Positions 43,299-52,746 of a stretch of 64,000 bases of DNA are shown one piece after another. The translations under genes were made by a program, and so were the position numbers. The notes under the pieces were generated by a model, which searched no databases, was not told the DNA's origin, and saw only the letters and a program-made list of their open reading frames with translations. The stretch's first letter is position 1; each line of letters starts with the position of its first letter. This DNA is from an uncultured Clostridium sp. (GTDB lineage Bacteria > Bacillota > Clostridia > Clostridiales > Clostridiaceae): NCBI GenBank assembly GCA_934746015.1, contig CAKVEW010000004.1:109044-173043 (forward strand), given 5' to 3'.

Positions 43299-45248
43299 AT
43301 GAAAAAAACAATAGGAATACTTGCCCACGTAGATGCAGGAAAAACAACATTTTCAGAACAATTACTTTATCATACAAATAGTATTAGAAATAGAGGAAGA
43401 GTAGACCATAAGAATTCCTTTTTGGATTCTCATAATATAGAAAAGGAAAGAGGAATTACAATATTCTCTGATCAAGCAATTTTTGAAGTAGGAGAATCGA
43501 CTTATTATATTATTGACACACCTGGACATATAGATTTTTCTTCAGAGATGGAAAGAGCATTAAGCATTTTAGATTACGCAATATTAATAGTAAGTGGAGT
43601 AGAAGGAATACAAGGACATACTGATACAATTTGGTCTTTACTTAGAAAATATAATATTCCAACTTTCTTTTTTATTAATAAAATGGACAGAACAGGTGCT
43701 AATTTAGAAAAGATAATGGAGGAAATTAGTAATCAGCTAACAAATGATATATGTTACATAGATAATTTAGATAACTTAAATGAAGATATAATAGAATTTA
43801 TTTCAGAAAGAGATGATATTCTTTTAGAAAAATATTTTAATGGAGAGTATAGCCAAGAAGAATTGATTTATTATCTAAAAAAATTTATAAAAGAAAGAAA
43901 AATTTTTCCCTGCTATTCTGGAAGTGCTCTTCAAGATGATGGAATTGAAAACTTCTTAAGAATTTTTAATGATTTAACCATTAGTAATTATAATGAAGAA
44001 GGGGAATTTTCAGGAAGAGTATATAAAATAAAACATGATGATAATGGGACTAGACTTACTTTTATAAAAGCATTAAGTGGAAGTTTAAAAGTTAGAGATG
44101 AAGTATCATATGGAAGAAATTCTGAAATAACAGAAAAAATAAGTAGTATAAGAATATATAATGGAAGTAAATTTACTACTGTAGATAAGGTAGTAGCAGG
44201 AGAAGTATTTGCAGTAACTGGATTAAGTCTAGCTAATGCAGGAGAAGGAATTGGGAACTTAAAAGATGATATAAGCTTTAATATGGTTCCAACATTGATG
44301 TCAAAAGTTATTTTTGACAAAGCCTATAATGTAAAAGATGTACTTAGATTTTTTAGAATTTTAGAAAGTGAAGACCCAGCTCTAAATGTCATTTGGAATG
44401 AGGCCCTACAAGAAATACAAGTTTCTATTATGGGAAAAATTCAATTAGAAGTATTAAAGGAAGTAGTAGATGAAAGGTTTAATTTAAAGTTAGACTTTGG
44501 ACCTTGTGAAATAATGTATAAAGAAACTATAGGGAATATTTCCTATGGTTATGGACATTTTGAACCTTTAAAGCATTATGCAGAAGTGCATTTAAAATTG
44601 GAGCCAAATTATAGGGGAGAAGGAATAACTTTTGAGAATAAGTGTCATGCAGATGATTTAACTACAGGTCATCAAAATTTAATTAAAACACATATATTTG
44701 AAAGAAGTCATCATGGGCTTTTAACAGGATCACCAATTACAGACATAAAATTCACTTTATTAACAGGAAGAGCTCATAATAAACATACAGAGGGTGGAGA
44801 TTTTAGAGAAGCCACTTTTAGAGCCATTAGACAAGGATTAGAAAAGTGTGAAAATATACTTTTAGAACCATATTATAAATTCAAGATAGATGTTGATTTA
44901 GAATATATGGGAAGAGTGATTTCAGATATACAAAGGTTACATGGAAGCTTTAATCCACCAGAGACAAAGTTAAATAAAGTTACTATAACAGGAAGAGGAC
45001 CAGTATCAACTTTTATGGAATATAGTGAAGAAATCCTTACCTTTACTAAGGGAAAAGGTAGCATAAATTTAATTTTCGAAAAATATGATATTTGTCATAA
45101 TAAAGAAGAAGTAGTAGAAAGATTAGGCTATGATAAAAATGCGGATATAGAATATTCATCTAGTTCAATTTTTTGTTCTAAGGGACAGGGATTTGTAGTA
45201 CCTTGGGATAAGGTAGAAGAATATATCCATTGTGATAGAAAAGAATAG
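43299..45248 (+). CDS. Tetracycline-type ribosomal protection GTPase (Tet(M)/TetB(P)-like)
   Basis: The 649-aa protein is an EF-G-like GTPase with G1 AHVDAGKTT, G3 DTPGHIDF, G4 NKMD and a domain order that matches Tet(M)-family proteins (about 640-650 aa). The C-terminal part contains LTGRAHNKHTEGGDFREATFRAIRQGL, as in this family. Such proteins release tetracycline from the ribosome in a GTP-dependent way. This divergent chromosomal copy may instead serve another ribosome-rescue role. Resistance is inference. Confidence 0.85.
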   Translation: MKKTIGILAHVDAGKTTFSEQLLYHTNSIRNRGRVDHKNSFLDSHNIEKERGITIFSDQAIFEVGESTYYIIDTPGHIDFSSEMERALSILDYAILIVSGVEGIQGHTDTIWSLLRKYNIPTFFFINKMDRTGANLEKIMEEISNQLTNDICYIDNLDNLNEDIIEFISERDDILLEKYFNGEYSQEELIYYLKKFIKERKIFPCYSGSALQDDGIENFLRIFNDLTISNYNEEGEFSGRVYKIKHDDNGTRLTFIKALSGSLKVRDEVSYGRNSEITEKISSIRIYNGSKFTTVDKVVAGEVFAVTGLSLANAGEGIGNLKDDISFNMVPTLMSKVIFDKAYNVKDVLRFFRILESEDPALNVIWNEALQEIQVSIMGKIQLEVLKEVVDERFNLKLDFGPCEIMYKETIGNISYGYGHFEPLKHYAEVHLKLEPNYRGEGITFENKCHADDLTTGHQNLIKTHIFERSHHGLLTGSPITDIKFTLLTGRAHNKHTEGGDFREATFRAIRQGLEKCENILLEPYYKFKIDVDLEYMGRVISDIQRLHGSFNPPETKLNKVTITGRGPVSTFMEYSEEILTFTKGKGSINLIFEKYDICHNKEEVVERLGYDKNADIEYSSSSIFCSKGQGFVVPWDKVEEYIHCDRKE

Positions 45249-45249
45249 T

Positions 45250-45275
45250 AGAGCTGTCCTAGACAGCTCTAAATT
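45250..45275. terminator. Terminator between convergent genes
   Basis: AGAGCTGTC / GACAGCTCT with CTA loop. A short T stretch lies on the plus side and a T-rich tract on the minus side. Confidence 0.75.
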
Positions 45276-45287
45276 TAAAATGTAGAC

Positions 45288-45923
45288 TTAGAATAAGTGT
45301 GCAAACAACTTATTTTCATCTTCAAAAACTGTAATGGTAAAATAATTCCAAGGAACAACAGTTGCATAAGCTTTAGATATTGCAACTCTTATTTTAAATT
45401 TTGACCCAATATTAGTTTTAGAGTCTTTACCTTCATAAGTAACCTTATCTAATCTTACTACCATTTCTTCACCTGTAGTGAGTTCCATTTGACTTCTTAA
45501 TGAATTTAAATCTTTAATAAGCTTTTCTTTATCTTCTTTAGTTATATTTGTATAGCCTTTATCAACAGATGTATTATAAGAAATTAAATAATCATAAACT
45601 GAAGAATCTTCATTAAGATATAAGTATAATAAATCATTAATAAAATCTATTTCTTTGTATTCACCTGAAGTATAGTGGATGGATTGTTGGTCATCATAAA
45701 TATTAGAACCTATTTCTATTTGAGATAAGTCTTTTGAAAAAGTATAAGTTTTTCCTAAAGCTTCAAAGACTTTTGGAGAATCGGGCTCTTTTATTTCTTC
45801 TTCTTTAGAGGGTGTTTCTATACTATTTTTATTTTCTTCATTTTTAGCTTCAAAAGATGAACAACTAATTAAAGTAAGGGATAAGATAAGTAATATTATC
45901 AATAATAAACTATTTTTTTTCAT
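45288..45923 (-). CDS. Putative lipoprotein of unknown function
   Basis: The 211-aa protein has a signal peptide with lipobox LISC (Cys near residue 21). An acidic Glu/Lys/Ser linker (24-50) precedes a globular domain ending in VPWNYFTITVFEDENKLFAHLF. Reverse-strand GGAGGATATA precedes the ATG. No recognised family. Confidence 0.72.
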   Translation of the reverse strand: MKKNSLLLIILLILSLTLISCSSFEAKNEENKNSIETPSKEEEIKEPDSPKVFEALGKTYTFSKDLSQIEIGSNIYDDQQSIHYTSGEYKEIDFINDLLYLYLNEDSSVYDYLISYNTSVDKGYTNITKEDKEKLIKDLNSLRSQMELTTGEEMVVRLDKVTYEGKDSKTNIGSKFKIRVAISKAYATVVPWNYFTITVFEDENKLFAHLF

Positions 45924-46081
45924 TATATCCTCCGAAAATGCCTATAATAAAGTGGAATTTATTTAATTTTACGATAAATATAAGTAAAAGTAAATTACTA
46001 TAGAGTAGGTAATAAAGGTTGATAAATTTATTTAATATTAATATAATTAAGGGAGAAAAATTTTCATTAGGAGGAAATATT

Positions 46082-46465
46082 ATGTCAGTTAAGATGTTAC
46101 ACACTTGTATAAGGGTGATGGATTTAGAAAAGTCTTTAAGATTTTATGAGGAAGCTTTAGGATTAGTTATAACTAGAAGAAAAGATTTTCCAGAACATAA
46201 ATTTAGTCTTGTATATTTATCAAATGAAGTAGGCGGATACGAAATAGAATTAACTTATAATTATGATGTTGAAAAGCCATATGAATTAGGTAATGGATTT
46301 AGTCATATAGCTGTAGAAGCTGAAGATTTAGAAGCAATGAGAGAAAAACATATTGCTTTAGGATATGAAGTAACACCTTTTAAAGGACTGCCTGGAACTA
46401 AACCTTCATACTACTTTGTGACAGATCCAGATGGCTATAAGGTAGAAGTAATAAGAGCTAAGTAA
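46082..46465 (+). CDS. gloA: Lactoylglutathione lyase / glyoxalase I family protein
   Basis: The 127-aa protein is a single vicinal-oxygen-chelate fold with metal ligands in MLHTCIRVMD, IELTYN, SHIAVEAEDL and DPDGYKVEVIR. Glyoxalase I isomerises the hemithioacetal of methylglyoxal. The AGGAGG ribosome binding site fits the ATG at 46082; an upstream in-frame start at 46019 has none. Clostridia usually lack glutathione, so the thiol partner may differ. Confidence 0.9.
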   Translation: MSVKMLHTCIRVMDLEKSLRFYEEALGLVITRRKDFPEHKFSLVYLSNEVGGYEIELTYNYDVEKPYELGNGFSHIAVEAEDLEAMREKHIALGYEVTPFKGLPGTKPSYYFVTDPDGYKVEVIRAK

Positions 46466-46470
46466 TCTTG

Positions 46471-46504
46471 AACTAGTAACTTGTAAAAGTTACTAGTTTT
46501 TTTA
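46471..46504 (+). terminator. Terminator after gloA
   Basis: Perfect 12-bp stem AACTAGTAACTT / AAGTTACTAGTT followed by T. Confidence 0.9.
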
Positions 46505-46536
46505 AAAAAAATTCACATATAATAGTTAATAGTAAA

Positions 46537-46565
46537 TTGATAATTATTATTAATTAGGATATAAT
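46537..46565 (+). promoter_or_regulatory. Sigma-A promoter of ldh
   Basis: TTGATA (46537-46542), 17-bp spacer, TATAAT (46560-46565). Confidence 0.75.
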
Positions 46566-46608
46566 AAAAGTGGATAAATTATTCTAAAAAGGATGAAGGT
46601 GTATATTT

Positions 46609-47547
46609 ATGAGTAAAATATCAATTATAGGTGCAGGAGCAATTGGAGCTACTACTGCCTTTGCCTTATTACAAAAAGAAGTTGCAAGAGAAATAGTAAT
46701 TAATGACATTAATCAAGAAAAAGCTTTAGGTGAAGTACTTGATTTAATTCATGGAAGTGCTTTATCAAGTCCTTGTAATGTTATATTAGGATCTTTAGAA
46801 GATACAAAAGATTCAGATATTATTATAATTACAGCAGGAGTTGCTCAAAAACCTGGTGAAACCAGATTAGATTTAGTTGATAAGAATTATAAGATTTTTA
46901 AAAGCTTTGTACCAACATTAGCAAAGTTAAGTCCAAATGCAATACTTTTAGTTGTTTCAAACCCTGTAGACATTCTAGCTTATATGACATATAAGCTATC
47001 AGGATTCCCAAAAGAAAGGGTAATAGGATCTGGAACAGTATTAGATACAACTAGACTTAGAAGCTTACTTGGTAAGTATTTTGGAGTAGATGGAAGAATA
47101 GTTCAAGGCTATGTACTTGGAGAACATGGAGATAGTGAATTTGTTCCATGGTCATCTTTAACTATTGGAAATATTCCAATTGATAAATTTTCAAATCAAT
47201 TAGAAATTGAATGGGATAAAGCTACAGAAAAAGTTATTGCTGATGATGTAAAAAATGCGGCATATGAAGTTATTAATAGAAAAGGTGCAACAGCATTTTC
47301 AGTTGCAGCTGTTTTAACAAGAATAGTTGAAGCATTTTTAAAGGATGAGAAAACTATATTATCAGTTTCTACTTTATTAAATGACTATTATGGAGTAAAT
47401 GAAACCTATTTAAGTGTGCCAACAATAGTTGGGAAAAATGGAGTGGAAAAGGTGTTAAATATTGAATTCTCTGAAGAAGAAAAAGAAAAATTCGTTTCAT
47501 CAGCTAATTTAATGAAGCAATATATAGATAGAATAAATGAAAACTAA
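46609..47547 (+). CDS. ldh: L-lactate dehydrogenase
   Basis: The 312-aa enzyme reduces pyruvate to lactate with NADH. Visible residues are the Rossmann start GAGAIG, Asp33 for NAD preference, the substrate loop with Gln80 and Arg86 (AQKPGETR) that marks lactate rather than malate dehydrogenase, Arg149 in DTTRLR, and the catalytic His173 in GEHGDSEF. It is monocistronic, with a clear promoter and a very strong terminator. Confidence 0.95.
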   Translation: MSKISIIGAGAIGATTAFALLQKEVAREIVINDINQEKALGEVLDLIHGSALSSPCNVILGSLEDTKDSDIIIITAGVAQKPGETRLDLVDKNYKIFKSFVPTLAKLSPNAILLVVSNPVDILAYMTYKLSGFPKERVIGSGTVLDTTRLRSLLGKYFGVDGRIVQGYVLGEHGDSEFVPWSSLTIGNIPIDKFSNQLEIEWDKATEKVIADDVKNAAYEVINRKGATAFSVAAVLTRIVEAFLKDEKTILSVSTLLNDYYGVNETYLSVPTIVGKNGVEKVLNIEFSEEEKEKFVSSANLMKQYIDRINEN

Positions 47548-47561
47548 TCATTTATTATAAA

Positions 47562-47617
47562 AAATCAAAAGTAGACTATAACATTTTTGAAGGTATGTTA
47601 TAGTCTACTTTTGATTT
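47562..47617. terminator. Terminator after ldh
   Basis: A perfect 23-bp stem (47562-47584 with 47595-47617). Confidence 0.88.
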
Positions 47618-47701
47618 ATATAAATTTTTATATAAGTTTTAAAACAATAAAGTTATACATATTATAGATTAGTTAATATTTTATTTTGAAAGGTAATATG
47701 T

Positions 47702-49096
47702 ATGATAAGAGAAATTATAAATAGATTATTTAAAAATAAAGTTGTAGGAAATATTTTTATATTTTTATGCTCTATAACTTTGTTATACTTGCTAAGTTCA
47801 GTATATTTTGTTAATCACTTTTTTATTAATACTAAGATTAATGGGGTAGATTTATCTCTAAAAAATTATAATGTAGTAAATGAAACTTTTTATAATTCAA
47901 TAAATGATTATAGTATAGAAATACTGGGCAGAGATAGTAGGAGTGAAATAATTGATGGAAAGGATATTGGGATAACTTTTACTAAAAAAGATATTAAAGA
48001 AGAAATAAAAAAACAACAAAATCCTATTATATGGGGCAGTGCATTAATAGGTAAAAAAGAATATTATATAGAAGGTCTAATTGATTATGATAAAGGAAAA
48101 TTAGATACAATAATTGATAATTTAGAAATTCTCACAAAGGATATAGAAAATCCAATTAATGTTGGATTTAATTATTCTGATGGTATTTATGTAATTGAGC
48201 CAGAGGTATATGGAAATAAGATAGATAAAGAGAAATTTAAGAAAATTTTAAGTGACAGTATATATGAAGGAAAGAGAATAATTAACTTAAATGAAAATGA
48301 ATGTTATGAAAATCCTATTTTTACAAGTGTTTCTGATAAAGCAATGGAAACAGAAGAACTATTGAATAAATATATATCAACGAAAATAACTTACTTATTT
48401 GGGGAAAATAAAGAAGTTTTGGAGGCTAATATTATAAAGAATTGGCTTTCTGTAAATGAAGATTTAGATGTTGTTTTAGATGAAAAAGCTTTAAATGAAT
48501 ACATAACATCTCTATGTAATAAATATAATACTGTTGGAATAAGTAGGAACTTTAAAACATCTACAGGAAAAACCATAGAAGTAGAGGGTGGTTATTATGG
48601 TTGGAAGATAAATTCAATAGCAGAAAGAAAGTTGCTTAATGAGTATATTAAATTGGGGGCAATTATAGAAAAGGAACCTATATATAGTCAAGAAGCTTTA
48701 TATAGAAATGAAGATGATATAGGAAATACTTATGTTGAAATAAATATATCAAGGCAGTATATGTGGTTTTATAAGGAGGGGAAAGTTATTGCAGAAGGTG
48801 GTGTAGTTACAGGAGATCCAAGAAAGGGGTATTCAACACTTAAAGGAACTTACATGATTAATTACAAACAAAAAGGTGCGGTTTTAAGAGGCCCAGGATA
48901 TGAAGCAAAGGTTAATTATTGGATGCCTTTTAATGGGAATATAGGTATTCATGATGCTAGTTGGAGATCATCTTTTGGTTATAATATTTATCAAAATAAT
49001 GGAACTCATGGATGTGTAAACTCACCTCTAAGTTTGGCTAAAAAAATCTATGAAAATATAGAATCAGGAACACCTGTTATATGTTATGAAGAATAA
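47702..49096 (+). CDS. L,D-transpeptidase with peptidoglycan-binding-like N-terminal domains
   Basis: The 464-aa protein has one membrane helix (about residues 19-38) and an extracellular region (about 40-320) with two PG_binding_4/VanW-like repeats (INGVDLSLKNYNVVN, then ITYLFGENKEVLEANIIKNWLSV). A YkuD domain (about 340-462) carries the catalytic His/Cys motif HDASWRSS...THGCVNSP. It forms 3-3 cross-links or attaches proteins in the cell wall. It stands alone between two terminators. Confidence 0.92.
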   Translation: MIREIINRLFKNKVVGNIFIFLCSITLLYLLSSVYFVNHFFINTKINGVDLSLKNYNVVNETFYNSINDYSIEILGRDSRSEIIDGKDIGITFTKKDIKEEIKKQQNPIIWGSALIGKKEYYIEGLIDYDKGKLDTIIDNLEILTKDIENPINVGFNYSDGIYVIEPEVYGNKIDKEKFKKILSDSIYEGKRIINLNENECYENPIFTSVSDKAMETEELLNKYISTKITYLFGENKEVLEANIIKNWLSVNEDLDVVLDEKALNEYITSLCNKYNTVGISRNFKTSTGKTIEVEGGYYGWKINSIAERKLLNEYIKLGAIIEKEPIYSQEALYRNEDDIGNTYVEINISRQYMWFYKEGKVIAEGGVVTGDPRKGYSTLKGTYMINYKQKGAVLRGPGYEAKVNYWMPFNGNIGIHDASWRSSFGYNIYQNNGTHGCVNSPLSLAKKIYENIESGTPVICYEE

Positions 49097-49116
49097 ATAA
49101 TTAAATAATATGAAAG

Positions 49117-49150
49117 AAATATCGGATATTTAAACAATATCCGATATTTT
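49117..49150 (+). terminator. Terminator after the L,D-transpeptidase
   Basis: Perfect 13-14-bp stem around ATATCGGATATT / AATATCCGATAT, loop TAAAC, T run. Confidence 0.88.
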
Positions 49151-49225
49151 TAATGGTTAATAATTACATTAGTGGTATAATATAGATTATAAATTGGCTA
49201 TATTGAATTATAGGGGGAGAGAATA

Positions 49226-51196
49226 ATGGAAGAAAATCAGAAAAGATATGACTCGATTAATATTATGAGGATGATATGTGCTTTTCTAGTAATATCACTC
49301 CACACTTCTATTTTTGCAAGTATTAATTTAGGATTAAATAGTATTATTGCAAAAGGAATATCTAGAATAGCAGTACCTTTTTTCTTTATTTCAACAGGAT
49401 ACTTTATGGTTAAGAATATTACAAAGGGTGGATATGTTAAAGGTTTTGTGAAGAAGTTAAGTTTAATATATTTACTAATATCTGTAATAGATATAATACT
49501 TATTATGCCTTACGTTTCTATGAGGCTAAGTGGAGATTTTATTGATAAAATTAAGATTATTTTTATTGGAGGAGTTACTGAAAGTTTATGGTATATACCT
49601 GCTATAATATTTGCTGTGGTTTTGATAAGTTTATTTTTAAAGAAAAATTGCATAAAGCCATTAATATCATTAAGTGTTTTACTCTATATTATTGGACTAC
49701 TAGGGGATAGCTATTTTGGTTTAATAAAAAATACTCCTATAGAAGGAGTAATAAATTTTTATAATAATATATTTATAAATACTAGAAATGGAATAACATT
49801 TAGTGTACCTTTTGTAGCACTTGGGGTTCTAATAGCTAAGGAGAATATTAAGCTTAGTAAAAATATAACAAATATGTGTCTTATAATATTTTCAATTTTA
49901 TTTGCATTTGAAGCATATTTCTTAAATCTAAGTAGTATTTCAATTGATACTAATATGTATATTTCTCTTCTTTTGTTAGTACCAGTAATATTTATTTGGT
50001 TATTAAATATGAATGTGAAGATAAATGAAAGAACATCAAATATATTTAGAGAAATGAGCTTATGGATTTATTGTGTTCACGAAACTATAATGCTTATAGT
50101 AATGATATATATGGGATCAAAAAATACTATGTTAATGTTCTTAGAAGTATCATTAATATCAACTTTTATTGCATATCTAATTGCAAGAAAAAAAGTAAAA
50201 GTCCCAGTTAATAATATAAAAAAGGAAAGAAGAATAATAGCAGTATTATTAGGGTTGTCTTTAGTATTTTTATTTGCAAATAACACAAATAAAAATAGTC
50301 AAGCAGCTAATAACCAATCTGATATGTATAATTCCAATGGAGAACCAACAGATATAGTAGGGCCTTTATATAAAGTTAGTGATGAAAATAGTAACATATA
50401 TATTTATCAAAGCTTTGGATTTGGGACTAAAGATATGTATCCTTTAAACACAGTAGTAGAAGAAGCATTAAAAAATAGTGATGCCATAGTACTTGAAACA
50501 AAAGGAATAAATATTCAAGATAAAAGTATTATGGAGGTACTTACCTATGGTTCAAATGATTCCATAGAAAACCATGTATCAAAGGAAGCTATAGAGATAT
50601 TAAAGGAAGTATCCCAAAATGCTGGATTAGAATTTAAAAATTTTGAAAATTATAAGGCATATGTAATTTCTTTAGTATTACAACAGTATATTGTTGATAA
50701 AGATGCTACATTTGTTAAATATTCTCCTCAAGCTTACTTAACAAGTCTAGCTTTAGAAGAGAAAAAGGAAAGTATTTATATAGTTGATTCAGTTGAGTAT
50801 TTTAAGAATTCTTTAGATGTTTCTGAAAAAGTTGGAGATGAATTTATTAAGTTAACTAAATATTATAAGGATGTAAATAAAGATAATATAACAAAACTTA
50901 TAGAATTATGGAAAAATGCAGATGTAGAAGCTTTAAATAAATATGATTATATTTATGAAAGTTTAGATGATGAGAATAAAGAAGAATATAAGAAATTAAA
51001 TGATAAAATTAATAATGTTTATAATGAATTTTTAAATAAACAAAAAGATATTTATGTTGAAAAAGTTAAGGAATATATTAAAGAGGATAAAAAATATTTT
51101 ATAGTATTATCGGATATATCAATAACAGGAGAAAAAGGTATACTAGATACTTTAACGCAAGAAGGATATAAAATAGAAAAAATAACTAAGGAATAG
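49226..51196 (+). CDS. Acyltransferase-3 membrane protein fused to a degenerate TraB/GumN-like domain
   Basis: Residues 1-345 form a ten-helix acyltransferase-3 domain that opens with RYDSINIMRMICAFLVISLHT and its conserved His26. After one more helix (about 338-355) and a linker, residues about 370-656 follow the TraB/GumN pattern: VGPLYKVSDENSNIYIYQSFGFGTKDMYP, AIVLE, and a last KYFIVLSDISITGEKGILDTLTQEGYKIEKI. The two histidine motifs of TraB (GS-x-H and G-x-GH) are replaced by QSFG and LSDIS. It would O-acylate a cell-surface polymer, with a sensory or binding extracellular domain (inference). Confidence 0.8.
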   Translation: MEENQKRYDSINIMRMICAFLVISLHTSIFASINLGLNSIIAKGISRIAVPFFFISTGYFMVKNITKGGYVKGFVKKLSLIYLLISVIDIILIMPYVSMRLSGDFIDKIKIIFIGGVTESLWYIPAIIFAVVLISLFLKKNCIKPLISLSVLLYIIGLLGDSYFGLIKNTPIEGVINFYNNIFINTRNGITFSVPFVALGVLIAKENIKLSKNITNMCLIIFSILFAFEAYFLNLSSISIDTNMYISLLLLVPVIFIWLLNMNVKINERTSNIFREMSLWIYCVHETIMLIVMIYMGSKNTMLMFLEVSLISTFIAYLIARKKVKVPVNNIKKERRIIAVLLGLSLVFLFANNTNKNSQAANNQSDMYNSNGEPTDIVGPLYKVSDENSNIYIYQSFGFGTKDMYPLNTVVEEALKNSDAIVLETKGINIQDKSIMEVLTYGSNDSIENHVSKEAIEILKEVSQNAGLEFKNFENYKAYVISLVLQQYIVDKDATFVKYSPQAYLTSLALEEKKESIYIVDSVEYFKNSLDVSEKVGDEFIKLTKYYKDVNKDNITKLIELWKNADVEALNKYDYIYESLDDENKEEYKKLNDKINNVYNEFLNKQKDIYVEKVKEYIKEDKKYFIVLSDISITGEKGILDTLTQEGYKIEKITKE

Positions 51197-51286
51197 AATA
51201 AAAAATATTAATATTTTTTTAAATGTAAATGGTACTAGATACTATTTAGGAAAAGAATGTTATAATAGTAAAAAGGGGGAGTATTT

Positions 51287-51658
51287 ATGAAAAATAGAAT
51301 AATAAATATATTAGTAAAATCTATAATTTGGGGATTAGTATGGCTTGGATTAGCAGCATTAATAGGATTTATAATAACTAAATTTTCACCGGATAAAAGC
51401 TTTGAAAATATATTGTTTTTTGAAGGCTTAGTTTTAGTTTTTGGAGGGATTTTTGCATCTATTTCTGGTGATCCTATGGGATTATCTATGCAGGGTTTAG
51501 GACAAAATAATGCACAATATATAACTAATGCAAACTTGGAAATAGCAAAAATGGAAAAGGAAAAATCAGGAGCAAAGATTGATATTGGGTTTTCATTAAG
51601 TACTTTTTCTTTATTAATAGGTGGAATTTTATCCGTTATAACAACATTTTTAATATAA
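51287..51658 (+). CDS. Small membrane protein of unknown function
   Basis: The 123-aa protein has three predicted helices (about residues 8-30, 42-62 and 103-122). A central loop of about 35 residues contains GDPMGLSMQGLGQNNAQYITNANLEI. It has a GGGGGAG ribosome binding site and its own terminator. No family recognised. Confidence 0.72.
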   Translation: MKNRIINILVKSIIWGLVWLGLAALIGFIITKFSPDKSFENILFFEGLVLVFGGIFASISGDPMGLSMQGLGQNNAQYITNANLEIAKMEKEKSGAKIDIGFSLSTFSLLIGGILSVITTFLI

Positions 51659-51685
51659 ATATGAAGAACAATATAAAATAATTAG

Positions 51686-51716
51686 AAAGTCAATCATATA
51701 TAGGTTGGCTTTTTTA
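51686..51716 (+). terminator. Terminator after the 123-aa membrane protein gene
   Basis: AAAGTCAATC pairs with GGTTGGCTTT (two G-U pairs), then T. Confidence 0.75.
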
Positions 51717-51854
51717 TATTCAAAAGTGAAAGGAGATATTAAATAATAGATATTATTGTTTATACTTGCCATAATAGTAAAGCTTATAGTATTATTTATT
51801 TAATTAAAAGAAAAAATAATAAATGTATTAATAGCATAGATTATGGAGGAGACA

Positions 51855-52688
51855 ATGTTAAATATAGGATGTCATTTATCAACAACAAAGGGTTTTGAAA
51901 ATATGGGAAAGGAAGCATTAGAAATTGGAGCTAATACCTTTCAATTTTTCACTAGAAATCCTAGGGGTGGAAAAGCAAAAGATATAGATATTAATGATAT
52001 GGAAGGACTTTTAAAGATAGCAAGAGAAAATAATTTTACTACTATTTTAGCTCATGCTCCTTATACTTTAAATGCATGTTCAGCAGATGAAAGAACTAGA
52101 GAATTCGCAAGAGAAATGATGGAAGATGATTTAAGAAGAATGGAGTTTATGCCAAATAATTTATATAATTTTCATCCTGGAAGTCATGTAAAGCAAGGGG
52201 TTGAGATAGGAATAGACTACATAGTAGAATTATTAAATAATGTATTAAGAGAAGAACAAACTACAACAGTTTTATTAGAAACAATGGCAGGAAAGGGTTC
52301 TGAAGTTGGTAGAACCTTTGAAGAAATAGCAGAAATAATAGCTAGAGTTGAATTAAAAGATAAAATGGGTGTATGCTTAGATACTTGTCATGTTTATGAT
52401 GCAGGCTATGATATAGTTAATAACTTAGATGAAGTATTAGAAGAATTTGATAGAGTAATTGGATTAGATAGGTTAAAGGCAATACATTTAAATGATAGTA
52501 AAAATCCGTTTAAAAGTCATAAAGATAGACATGAAAAAATAGGAGAAGGATTCTTAGGCTTAGATGCAATAACAAATATAATTAACCATCCAAAGCTTAA
52601 ACATCTACCATTTTTCCTAGAAACACCAAATGAATTAGATGGATACGCAAAGGAAATTGAATTGTTAAAGAGTAGATATCAAGATTAA
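51855..52688 (+). CDS. nfo: Endonuclease IV (AP endonuclease)
   Basis: This 277-aa TIM-barrel enzyme cuts the phosphodiester 5' of abasic sites. Zinc ligands are visible in [62 protein letters not shown] and FFLETPN. GGAGGAG overlaps an upstream ATG, so the start is set at ATG 51855. The methyltransferase gene follows after 58 nt. Confidence 0.95.
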   Translation: MLNIGCHLSTTKGFENMGKEALEIGANTFQFFTRNPRGGKAKDIDINDMEGLLKIARENNFTTILAHAPYTLNACSADERTREFAREMMEDDLRRMEFMPNNLYNFHPGSHVKQGVEIGIDYIVELLNNVLREEQTTTVLLETMAGKGSEVGRTFEEIAEIIARVELKDKMGVCLDTCHVYDAGYDIVNNLDEVLEEFDRVIGLDRLKAIHLNDSKNPFKSHKDRHEKIGEGFLGLDAITNIINHPKLKHLPFFLETPNELDGYAKEIELLKSRYQD

Positions 52689-52746
52689 CTTGATATTATT
52701 TACTTTCTTGTGTATCATATTTCATATTAAGAAAGGTGTGTTTTGG

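Noticed and set aside
45910..46104. 64-codon minus-strand ORF upstream of gloA
   Set aside because: It lies opposite the gloA leader and start region, overlaps the lipoprotein start, and lacks a ribosome binding site.
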